Under the pieces are notes generated by a model. That model worked only from the letters and a program-made list of their open reading frames with translations. It did not search any database and was not told where the DNA came from. The translations under genes and the position numbers were made by a program. Below, piece by piece: positions 17,687-24,967 of a DNA stretch of 33,158 nt. This DNA comes from Thermoleophilia bacterium (GTDB lineage: Bacteria; Actinomycetota; Thermoleophilia; Gaiellales; Gaiellaceae): assembly GCA_025933895.1 (NCBI GenBank), contig JAICZB010000002.1, positions 1 to 33,158 of the forward strand, read 5' to 3'. The first letter of the stretch is position 1. Every line of letters begins with the position of its first letter.

Positions 17687-18436
17687 ATGACCACCAAGCA
17701 AGCCCAACTGAATACCGACGACGTGCAGACGCTCGACAACGCCTTCCAGCGCCACGGCCTGCCGCCGCTGACGCGACGGGCACTGCTCGCAACTGCCGCC
17801 GGTGCCGCGGTCGCGGCCGGGGTCCCCGGCATCGCCTCCGCCGCGAACGCGGACAGCGCGATGGAGATCGGCACCGCCGCGGTGACTGCCGAGGCGCTGG
17901 CCGTCACCTACCTCAGCAACCTGATCGAGAAGGGCGGCCACGCCTTCCCCAAGCCGGTGCAGAACGTCCTCAAGGCCGCGAACCACGCGGAGCAGGACCA
18001 CTACCAGGCACTGCACGGGCTCGGCTTCAAGCCCTTGACGACGAAGTTCTGGATCCCGAACGCCGCGTTCAACCCGAAGAACGCCGCCCCGATCATCGAG
18101 TACCTCGAGTCGGTGTTCGTCAACGCGTACCTGATCGGAACGACCGCGTTCGCCGGCGCGGGCCAGGCCGACTTCGCCCGCTACACGGTCGAGATCGGCG
18201 CCGTCGAGGCCGAGCACCGCACGCTCGCCCGTGCGCTGCAGGGGAAGCTCGGCGACAACCTCGCCTTCACCAGCTACACGGTGAAGACGATCCCCGAGAT
18301 CGTCTCCGCGATCGAGAAGCTCGGGATCGGATTCGGCAAGCGCTCACACGTCCCTGGCCGTTTCTTCATGTACCACGGCCCGCTGCCCGGCACGACAGTC
18401 GCGCTCGACAACGACAAGCCGGACGAGGCGGCCTGA
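17687..18436 (+). CDS. Tat-exported ferritin-like domain protein, paralogue of the preceding gene
   Basis: Twin-arginine signal LTRRALLATAAGAAVAAGVPGIASAAN; shared blocks GTAAVTAEALAVTYL, ANHAEQDHY, TTKFWIPNAAFNP, EYLESVFVNAYLIGTTAFA, VEAEHRTLARALQGKL. Confidence 0.85.
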   Translation: MTTKQAQLNTDDVQTLDNAFQRHGLPPLTRRALLATAAGAAVAAGVPGIASAANADSAMEIGTAAVTAEALAVTYLSNLIEKGGHAFPKPVQNVLKAANHAEQDHYQALHGLGFKPLTTKFWIPNAAFNPKNAAPIIEYLESVFVNAYLIGTTAFAGAGQADFARYTVEIGAVEAEHRTLARALQGKLGDNLAFTSYTVKTIPEIVSAIEKLGIGFGKRSHVPGRFFMYHGPLPGTTVALDNDKPDEAA

Positions 18437-18447
18437 GCAGACCGAAC

Positions 18448-18473
18448 GAGCGGCCCCCTCGCCGGGGCCGCTC
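18448..18473 (+). terminator. GC-rich hairpin after the ferritin pair
   Basis: GAGCGGCCCC-CTCGCC-GGGGCCGCTC, 10-bp perfect stem; no clear U-tract. Confidence 0.5.
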
Positions 18474-18489
18474 CGACGGTCGACGGCAG

Positions 18490-19296
18490 ATGCGCCGCCA
18501 TGCCACCCACACCGTCCGGCTGCTCCTCACGATCGCCGGGGTCGCAGTAGCCGTCGCAGTCGGATTGGCCGTCGGCCTGCTCGGCGGCGCCGCCGCGTCG
18601 ACTGCCGTCGGCCACAACGACACGAGCCCGATACCGAGCCGGCAACGCCTCGCGGCTGCCGCGGCAGCGCTCACACACACGACACGATCCGCGTCGAGCG
18701 GCACGCTCGTCGCCCAGGCTCGCCGCCGCACGATCCCGCTCTACCACCGCCACGGCAAGCATCCCTACCGCACCCTCTCGCCGCTGCCGTACAGCTACGG
18801 GACACGCCCCGTTTTTCGCGTCCTCGGTCGCAAGCACGCGTGGCTCCACGTCTCGCTCCCGGTGCGGCCCAATCACTCGAGCGGCTGGATCCGCCGCCGC
18901 GACGTCGCCCTCGGCATCACCGACTACCGCGTCGAGGTCGAGCAGCACAGGCACCGGCTCGTCCTCTGGCGCGGCAGCCACCGCATCGTGCGCACCCCGA
19001 TTGCGGTCGGAAAGGCCCTGACGCCGACTCCGACCGGCACCTACTTCATCGCCTACGTGCTCCGCACCGGCGATCCGAGCGGCTTCTTCGGACCCTACGC
19101 CTTCGGGCTCTCCGCCTACTCGAACGTGCTCACGCGCTTCGCCGGCGGCGACGGAGAAGTCGGGATGCACGGCACCAGTGAGCCCTGGCTGCTCGGCAAG
19201 AGCGTCAGTCACGGCTGCATCCGAATCCGCAACGCCGTCATCAGCCGCCTGGCCCATCTACTGCCGCTCGGCACCCCTGTCCAGATCGAACGCTAA
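18490..19296 (+). CDS. L,D-transpeptidase (YkuD)
   Basis: N-terminal TM; VGKALTPTPTGTYFI, GMHGTSEPWLLGKSVSHGCIRIRN catalytic motif. Confidence 0.93.
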   Translation: MRRHATHTVRLLLTIAGVAVAVAVGLAVGLLGGAAASTAVGHNDTSPIPSRQRLAAAAAALTHTTRSASSGTLVAQARRRTIPLYHRHGKHPYRTLSPLPYSYGTRPVFRVLGRKHAWLHVSLPVRPNHSSGWIRRRDVALGITDYRVEVEQHRHRLVLWRGSHRIVRTPIAVGKALTPTPTGTYFIAYVLRTGDPSGFFGPYAFGLSAYSNVLTRFAGGDGEVGMHGTSEPWLLGKSVSHGCIRIRNAVISRLAHLLPLGTPVQIER

Positions 19297-19315
19297 ATCC
19301 CAAGGAGGAACCCGA

Positions 19316-19552
19316 ATGATCGGTTGGACAAGCCCCACGCACATCGTGCTCCTGCTCCTGATCGCGCTCCTGCTGTTCGGCGCCAAGCGGCTGCCCGAGA
19401 TCGGCAAGTCGCTCGGCCACGGCATGCGCGAGTTCAAGGACTCGGTCTCCGGACACGAGCCCCCGGCGCCCGAGGAGAAGCCGGCCCAGCTGCCCGCGGC
19501 GGTCGAGACGCACGCGAGCACCACGCCGACCCGCGAGAACGAGGCGGCGTAG
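19316..19552 (+). CDS. tatA: Sec-independent protein translocase TatA
   Basis: MIGWTSPTHIVLLLLIALLLFGAKRLPEIGKSLGHGMREFKDSVSG; strong SD AAGGAGG. Confidence 0.95.
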   Translation: MIGWTSPTHIVLLLLIALLLFGAKRLPEIGKSLGHGMREFKDSVSGHEPPAPEEKPAQLPAAVETHASTTPTRENEAA

Positions 19553-19556
19553 TCCG

Positions 19557-20330
19557 GTGGGACGGCTCCCGACACGCCTCGGCCACAGCGACGAGGCCAC
19601 GCTCGTCGAGCATCTCGATGAGCTGCGCTGGCGAGTCGTCGTCATGCTCGCCGCGCTAGCCCTCGGCACGGCGGTGGCCTTCGCCTTCCACGGCCACATC
19701 CTCGAGTGGCTGAACCAGCCCCTCCCGGAAGCGCGGCGACACGTCGTCACCTTCGGCGTCGCGGAGCCGTTCACCGTCTCGCTCACCGTCTCGGTCTACG
19801 CCGGGTTCCTGCTCGCGCTCCCGGTCATCCTCTGGCAGCTCTGGTCGTTCCTCGCGCCCGCCCTCGACCCCAAGAGCGAGCGGCGGGTGCTCGGCCTGGC
19901 CGTGTTCGCGGCCGCGCTCGGCGCGGCCGGGATCGCCTTCGGCTACCTCGTCCTGCTTCCCCGCGCGATCCACTGGCTCACGAGCTACGACCAGGCGCAG
20001 TTCCACATCCTCATCCGAGCCCAGGACTACTACAAGTTCGTCTCGACCGTCCTCCTCGGAATCGTGTGCGTGTTCGAGCTCCCGATGGTGGTGCTCGGCC
20101 TCGTCTACCTCGGAGCCCTTACCTCTCGGCAGCTCCGCAGGCATCGGCGGATCGGCTACTTCATCGTCGCCGCCATCGCCCTGGCCCTGCCCGGCCCCGA
20201 CCCCGTCACCACCGCCCTCGAGCTGCTGCCGATGTGGCTCCTCTTCGAAGGATCCATCTGGCTCGCGGCCCTCACCGAACGCCGCATCGCCAAGGCGTTG
20301 CGCCTCGCGACGGCGAGCGGCCCGACATGA
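19557..20330 (+). CDS. tatC: Sec-independent protein translocase TatC
   Basis: LVEHLDELRWRVVVML, EPFTVSLTVSVYAGFLLALPVILWQLWSFLAPAL, FELPMVVLGLVYLGALTSRQLRRHRR. Confidence 0.95.
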   Translation: MGRLPTRLGHSDEATLVEHLDELRWRVVVMLAALALGTAVAFAFHGHILEWLNQPLPEARRHVVTFGVAEPFTVSLTVSVYAGFLLALPVILWQLWSFLAPALDPKSERRVLGLAVFAAALGAAGIAFGYLVLLPRAIHWLTSYDQAQFHILIRAQDYYKFVSTVLLGIVCVFELPMVVLGLVYLGALTSRQLRRHRRIGYFIVAAIALALPGPDPVTTALELLPMWLLFEGSIWLAALTERRIAKALRLATASGPT

Positions 20331-20349
20331 TCGGTCTGCCGGCGCTGCC

Positions 20350-20967
20350 ATGAGGGTCCTCCGCCGCTCCGGCCACCCGGTCACCACTCCGCGGGACCTT
20401 GCGCACCTCTCCGACGAGGCAGTCGTTGCCCTCGTCGCGCGCGCGGAGGAGGGCGCGCTCGGCGAGCTCTACGATCGCTACGGAAGCACCGCGTTCGCGC
20501 TCTCGCTGCGCGTGCTGCGCGACCGGGGGCTCGCGGAGGATGCCGTCCAGGACGCGTTCTTGACCGTGTGGCGGCGCGCGAGCACGTTTCTGCCCGAGCG
20601 CGGCCGTGCATCGAGCTGGCTGCTGACACTCGTGCACAGGCGCGCGGTCGACCTCGTCCGTCGCGAAGAGCGCCACCCCGCCGACCCGCTCGAGAACGAT
20701 GAAGGTCTAGGCGAAGAGCGGTCCGCCGAGGACTCGGCCTGGCTGCGCTTCGAGCGAGAACGCGTGCAGGCGGCGCTCGCGCGGCTACCCGACCAGCAGC
20801 GAGAGGTGTTGGAGCTCGCCTACTACGGCGGCTTCACGCAGTCGCAACTCGCCGAGCGACTCGGCCGGCCGGTAGGGACGATCAAGAGTCAGATGTTCGC
20901 TGCTCTCTCGCGCCTCCGCGAAGGCCTCGAGCCGCAACCCTCGGAGGAGCCGTGGAGGACGAGGTGA
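20350..20967 (+). CDS. ECF RNA polymerase sigma factor
   Basis: Region 2 (FALSLRVLRDRGLAEDAVQDAFLTVWRRA) and region 4 (RLPDQQREVLELAYYGGFTQSQLAERLGRPVGTIKSQMFAALSRLRE). Confidence 0.93.
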   Translation: MRVLRRSGHPVTTPRDLAHLSDEAVVALVARAEEGALGELYDRYGSTAFALSLRVLRDRGLAEDAVQDAFLTVWRRASTFLPERGRASSWLLTLVHRRAVDLVRREERHPADPLENDEGLGEERSAEDSAWLRFERERVQAALARLPDQQREVLELAYYGGFTQSQLAERLGRPVGTIKSQMFAALSRLREGLEPQPSEEPWRTR

Positions 20968-21596
20968 TGCACGAGCTGACCGCCGGATACGCGCTCGACG
21001 CCCTCGAGCCCGATGAGGCCCGGGCGTACGAGAGCCATCTCGGCCGCTGCGCGCCCTGCCGCGAGGAGCTGGCCGAGCTCGGCGACCTCACCGAGGCACT
21101 CGCGCACGCGGTGCCCGCCGCGGCGCCCCCTGCGGAATTGCGGCGGCGCATCTTGGCTGCGGCGCGCGCGGAGAGTCGCCCGGCCGGACCCGGTCGACCG
21201 CGGTGGGCGCTTCCGGCTGTCGGCCTTGCGGTCACCGCGTCGTGCACCGCGCTGGTCCTGGGAGTGTTGGCGGCAACACGTCCGTCGCCCGCCCGGCTGA
21301 GGACACTGCCGCTCCGGGGCGCCACAGGAGCGCTCGTCCTCTCCGGCGACCGCTCCGCGGTGCTCATCGTCTCCGGCCTTCGTCCGGCGCCCGGAGGTCG
21401 GACCTACGAGATCTGGGTCATGAAAGGCGCGACCTCGGCGCGACGGGCCGGCATCTTCTCCGACACCGGCAAGACGGCACGAGTGCGGCTCAGCCGACGC
21501 GTGGAGACCGGAAGCTTCGTCGGGGTCACCCTCGAGCGTGCCGGCGGGGTAACGCACCCGACCGGTGCGCCACTCTTCCGCTCCGCACCCGCGTAG
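20967..21596 (+). CDS. Anti-sigma factor (zinc-finger N-terminus, RskA-like C-terminus)
   Basis: ATG overlaps sigma stop (TGATG); HLGRCAPC zinc anti-sigma motif; TM PAVGLAVTASCTALVLGVLAA; RTYEIWVMKG. Confidence 0.9.
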   Translation: MHELTAGYALDALEPDEARAYESHLGRCAPCREELAELGDLTEALAHAVPAAAPPAELRRRILAAARAESRPAGPGRPRWALPAVGLAVTASCTALVLGVLAATRPSPARLRTLPLRGATGALVLSGDRSAVLIVSGLRPAPGGRTYEIWVMKGATSARRAGIFSDTGKTARVRLSRRVETGSFVGVTLERAGGVTHPTGAPLFRSAPA

Positions 21597-21605
21597 TTCG
21601 AGAGT

Positions 21606-21636
21606 GAATCGAACCTGCGCACGCGGTCTAGGAAGC
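21606..21636 (-). repeat. Repeat copy A: degenerate tRNA-Arg(CCU) anticodon-loop-to-T-arm fragment
   Basis: GAATCGAACCTGCGCACGCGGTCTAGGAAGC, 29/31 identical to copy B at 24594-24624. Confidence 0.7.
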
Positions 21637-21706
21637 TCGCCGTCGGTAGACGGTTCGGGGTGAGAGCGATTGGTGTGAAGTTCGTCGTCGGCGGAATACG
21701 CGAACC

Positions 21707-22045
21707 GTGCCGGGAGAGGATGAGCGGGCGCGGGAGGCGGTCTCGGACCAGACACGGTTCCGGGCCGCGAACGATCGTTTGCGGCGGATCGTGCCCGGTT
21801 ACGGATTCAAGGGCGGAGATCGTGCGCCGTTCATCTGCGAATGTGGTGACCCCGGCTGTTTCGAGGCCGTGATGCTCAGTCTGGAGGAGTACGATCGCGT
21901 GCGCGCCAACCCAAGCTGGTTTGTGCTCGTGGCCGGCCACGAAGACCACGAGGCGACGTACGAGCGGGTGGTCGAAGCCGAGCGCGGCTACGCGACCGTC
22001 GAGAAGATCGGCTTCGCCGCGGCAGAAGCGGCGCGGCTCGGGTAG
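21707..22045 (+). CDS. Small CxCx4C...GHE family protein, paralogue 1
   Basis: FICECGDPGCFEAVMLSLEEYDRVRANPSWFVLVAGHEDHEATYERVVEAERGYATVEKIG. Confidence 0.8.
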   Translation: MPGEDERAREAVSDQTRFRAANDRLRRIVPGYGFKGGDRAPFICECGDPGCFEAVMLSLEEYDRVRANPSWFVLVAGHEDHEATYERVVEAERGYATVEKIGFAAAEAARLG

Positions 22046-22052
22046 CGAGACG

Positions 22053-22409
22053 TCAGCTACCTGGGGAGGACCAGCCGGTGTCCGGCGGCGGGTTTGCGTC
22101 GAGGCTGGTCTGCGCGTGGGTGAGCATCTGGAGCGTGTCGCCCTGGGTGCGCCCGGCCGCGTTGTTCCAACCGTCCAGCTCCGAGTCGGGAATGACGCCG
22201 GAAATGCCCCACAGGGCATCTCTCAGAGCGTCGACTCCGCCGTCGGGTCTGTCGGACACGACGGCGAGCGCGCCCCGGAGCGACCAAGCGGTCGCAGATG
22301 GATCAGATGCCTCCACAGCAGAGCCGGAACTGTTGCGGGCCTCGGCACCGCAACACCAGCCGCTCGCAATCAGAGCCGCTGTCTCGCGCAGGAACGCATG
22401 CCCGTCCAT
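22053..22409 (-). CDS. DUF6197-like small protein
   Basis: LIASGWCCGAEARNSSGSAV...ATAWSLRGAL...LDGWNNAAGRTQGDTLQMLTHA resembles the W-C-x-G-A...R-W-...G-A...WND-x-x-R-T pattern of that family (recognition from memory). Confidence 0.65.
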   Translation of the reverse strand: MDGHAFLRETAALIASGWCCGAEARNSSGSAVEASDPSATAWSLRGALAVVSDRPDGGVDALRDALWGISGVIPDSELDGWNNAAGRTQGDTLQMLTHAQTSLDANPPPDTGWSSPGS

Positions 22410-22445
22410 CCGACGGGCCTACCCGCTAAGGCTCGGGCTAACCGC

Positions 22446-22763
22446 TCAGTTCAGCCACGGGGCAAGGTCACGCTCCAGCTGACGGCAACCGCGCGGGGCG
22501 GCGATCCGCTTCTGGAGGCGTCGAGCCTCCACGACGCAGAGTGTCGGCACCGTTTCCACGCCGAAGCGCTCCGCCAGATCCGGATGGTCGTCGACCGAGA
22601 CCCGCACCAGTTCGAAGGTGTGGTGGTTGCTTCGATGCTGCAAGACCTGCGCGATCCAACCGTCCACCCGGCGGCAGCGACCGGACCGAGGCGAATGAAA
22701 GAAGACGAGCTTCGGCCTGGCAGTCGAGGCGTGCGCGTTCGCGTCTGGTGCTGCGGCCGTCAC
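22446..22763 (-). CDS. Thioredoxin-like fold protein with atypical active site
   Basis: PKLVFFHSPRSGRCRRVDGWI...VSVDDHPDLAERFGVETVPTLCVVE (cis-Pro VPT). GTG start overlaps the 22760 stop (GTGA). Confidence 0.7.
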   Translation of the reverse strand: MTAAAPDANAHASTARPKLVFFHSPRSGRCRRVDGWIAQVLQHRSNHHTFELVRVSVDDHPDLAERFGVETVPTLCVVEARRLQKRIAAPRGCRQLERDLAPWLN

Positions 22764-23113
22764 GGTGTGCTCCCGTTTCGGCGCGGGTTGGTCGACTCGG
22801 CGATCGCGCTGGCAACACCGATCTTTTCCACGACCACGTACTGCTCGGTGGTCTCGACGACGTCTTCGACCGCCGGATCTTCGTGTCCGGGGAGAACGAA
22901 GAAGCGGGCTCCCTGCTCGCGGAACCGCTCGTACTCGTCGTGGCTCAGCTCGAGCATCGCTGCACAATCGGGGCTCAGGCACTCGCAGATGTAGGAGTTC
23001 GGCCGCAGCTCGTCCGCGTAACGGTCGGAGAGCGCCGCGATCCGCTCGTTGACCTCACGAAAGAGGGTCTGGTTCAGGGCTGCGCGTCTACGCCGCGTAT
23101 CGAGGTCGTCCAC
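22760..23113 (-). CDS. Small CxCx4C...GHE family protein, paralogue 2
   Basis: LFREVNERIAAL, YICECLSPDCAAMLELSHDEYERFREQGARFFVLPGHEDPAVEDVVETTEQYVVVEKIG. Confidence 0.85.
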   Translation of the reverse strand: MDDLDTRRRRAALNQTLFREVNERIAALSDRYADELRPNSYICECLSPDCAAMLELSHDEYERFREQGARFFVLPGHEDPAVEDVVETTEQYVVVEKIGVASAIAESTNPRRNGSTP

Positions 23114-23282
23114 GACTTGCTCCTTCCGGCACCGGAACAGGCACGTTCACCGGGGAAGAAGCCTCAGATACTCGACACAAGCGGGTTTCTGGACTCGAGA
23201 GGGGCACGAAGGAAACGCCCTCGGCACGCCGAGAATAACAGGCCGCAGCTGGATTCGTGCAGACCGCAGAGCTAGAGTGATC

Positions 23283-23354
23283 ATGGCCAGGATCGAGCCC
23301 CCGTCCTCGGCCGTTACACGAGCAGTCCTCGTCGACTTTGGGGTGGTGGAGTGA
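23283..23354 (+). CDS. Possible short leader peptide upstream of the ANTAR gene
   Basis: ATG at 23283 encodes MARIEPPSSAVTRAVLVDFGVVE*; its TGA overlaps the ANTAR ATG (TGATG). TAGAGT lies 4 nt upstream of the ATG. Confidence 0.35.
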   Translation: MARIEPPSSAVTRAVLVDFGVVE

Positions 23355-23935
23355 TGGGTGCCCGTCAGAGCGCGGGTCGGTTGCGGGTGTTGATCGCCGA
23401 TGAGAGCCCCGAGCGGCTTGCGGTCCTGGCAGCGGCGGTGCGGGGTCTCGACCACGAGATCGTCGCCGCCGAGATGGAGGTCGGCGACGCCGGTCGCGCG
23501 ACCGCGCACGAGCACCCCGATGTCGCACTCGTCGCGCTCGGGCAGAGCGACGAGCATGCCCTCGAGATGATCTCCAAGATCGTCGCCGAGTCCGAGTGCC
23601 CGGTGATCGCCGTGCTCGCTGCCACGGACAGCTCCTTTGTCCAGGAGGCCGCCAAGCGCGGCATCTTCGCCTACGTCGTCGAATCGGACCAGGGCGCGCT
23701 GGAGAGCGCGCTCGAGATCGTCCTGCTCCGCTTCGCCGAATACCACGGGCTGGAAGACGCCTTCGGCAGACGGGCCGTGATCGAACGCGCCAAAGGAATC
23801 CTGATGGAACGCCACCAGTTCGACGAACGCGAAGCGTTCGAGTTGCTGCGACAGCACGCCCGGCGCAACAACCAGAAGATCGTCGAGGTCTCCAACTCGG
23901 TCATCGACGGCGCACTCCATCTGCCACCGCAATAG
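23354..23935 (+). CDS. ANTAR-domain response regulator
   Basis: Receiver-like N-terminus LRVLIADESPERLAVLAAAVRGL; ANTAR RRAVIERAKGILMERHQFDEREAFELLRQHARRNNQKIVEVSNSVID. Confidence 0.9.
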   Translation: MGARQSAGRLRVLIADESPERLAVLAAAVRGLDHEIVAAEMEVGDAGRATAHEHPDVALVALGQSDEHALEMISKIVAESECPVIAVLAATDSSFVQEAAKRGIFAYVVESDQGALESALEIVLLRFAEYHGLEDAFGRRAVIERAKGILMERHQFDEREAFELLRQHARRNNQKIVEVSNSVIDGALHLPPQ

Positions 23936-24126
23936 CCGCGCGTGTTTCCAGCAGCCGAGCATCGGCTACGCTGGAGTAGCCGAGGCGGCCACCTTGAGTG
24001 CCCCTCACTGATAGCCCGACACCCGCTCAGCGGCGTGCGCGAGGTCACTTCCCCGGCACACACCAACCGAGGGAGCGACATGCGCCCGACGACCAGGATT
24101 GTGTTCGCCGCAAGGCGAGCCACGTG

Positions 24127-24468
24127 ATGAGCGACCGGCAAGAAGAGATCGGCGAAGCACAGGTCACCTTCCGCAACGCCAACGAGACCATCCAAGCATC
24201 CGCCGACAGCGCCGCCATCCTCGGCAACGTTCCCTTCGTCTGCGAATGCCCCAACAGCGACTGCACGGAGATCGTCCGCCTCAGTTTCGACCAGTACGAA
24301 GCAATCAGGCAACACCCGACCCGCTTCTTCAACCACACGGGCCACGAGCAGTCCTCGGTCGAAGCAGGCGCCGAACGAATCGTCGCCGTCGCCGACCAAC
24401 TCACCGTGGTCGAGAAAGTCGGAGTCGCCGGCGAGGTCGCCGCAGAGGCTTACCCCCGCCGAAGCTGA
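24127..24468 (+). CDS. Small CxCx4C...GHE family protein, paralogue 3
   Basis: VTFRNANETIQAS, FVCECPNSDCTEIVRLSFDQYEAIRQHPTRFFNHTGHEQSSVEAGAERIVAVADQLTVVEKVG. Confidence 0.83.
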   Translation: MSDRQEEIGEAQVTFRNANETIQASADSAAILGNVPFVCECPNSDCTEIVRLSFDQYEAIRQHPTRFFNHTGHEQSSVEAGAERIVAVADQLTVVEKVGVAGEVAAEAYPRRS

Positions 24469-24580
24469 ACGACAGGCATGTCGAGGCACGCATCCCCGGG
24501 CGAGAGTTCGCTGCGGCGCTAGTTCCCGTAATCGAGCGACTTCTGTTGCCCCCTGAGTTGCCCAGTGCGGCTGAACGTAA

Positions 24581-24624
24581 GTGCCCCCGGCAAGAATCGA
24601 ACTTGCGCACGCGGTTTAGGAAGC
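24581..24624 (-). repeat. Repeat copy B: 3' half of tRNA-Arg(CCU)-like gene (att remnant)
   Basis: Reverse complement reads GCTTCCTAAACCGCGTGCGCAAGTTCGATTCTTGCCGGGGGCAC: anticodon loop TTCCTAA, perfect T-arm GCAAG-TTCGATT-CTTGC, acceptor 3' strand CGGGGGC-A. The 5' half is absent. Confidence 0.82.
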
Positions 24625-24745
24625 CGGCCGAGAATGTCCTCCGTGTACGTCTGTGTCCGCACAGTCCGTCGTGAACGGGCTTGCGTGTCCGCTGGGTGCG
24701 CTCAGTACTCCGCAATACCAGTGTGTCCGGCTTGTCCTCGTAGAC
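24625..24745. repeat. Extended element-end repeat, copy B
   Basis: Shares GGCCGAGA.TGTCC, CAGTCCGTC.TGAACGGGCT, CAGTGTGTCCGGCTTGTCCTCG with 29299-29424. Confidence 0.65.
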
Positions 24746-24887
24746 GGCCGGTAGACGAGAGCGCCTACAAATACCTGCCCCTAAGAGGACGGCGGCGCTG
24801 CGTCTGGTGAGAGAACCGTCGCCTGGCCCAGTAGCGGGGAATGACCTTGAGCGATTCCGGCTTGCCAATACCGCATTACTAAGCGTT

Positions 24888-24916
24888 CGGTAGCGCGCCG
24901 GTAGCTGGCCGGTAGC
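24888..24916 (+). promoter_or_regulatory. Three direct heptamers CGGTAGC at exact 11-bp period (putative operator)
   Basis: CGGTAGC at 24888-24894, 24899-24905, 24910-24916, upstream of the 24968 start. Confidence 0.5.
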
Positions 24917-24967
24917 GAGGGAGCCGAGGGTTCGGGCACGACAGTGCCAACCCGAAGGGAGCAGCAA

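Noticed and set aside
24581-24660. Intact tRNA gene at the att-like repeats
   Set aside because: Only the anticodon loop to acceptor 3' strand is present; the 5' side CCGGC cannot pair with ACCGC and no D-arm or 5' acceptor was found.
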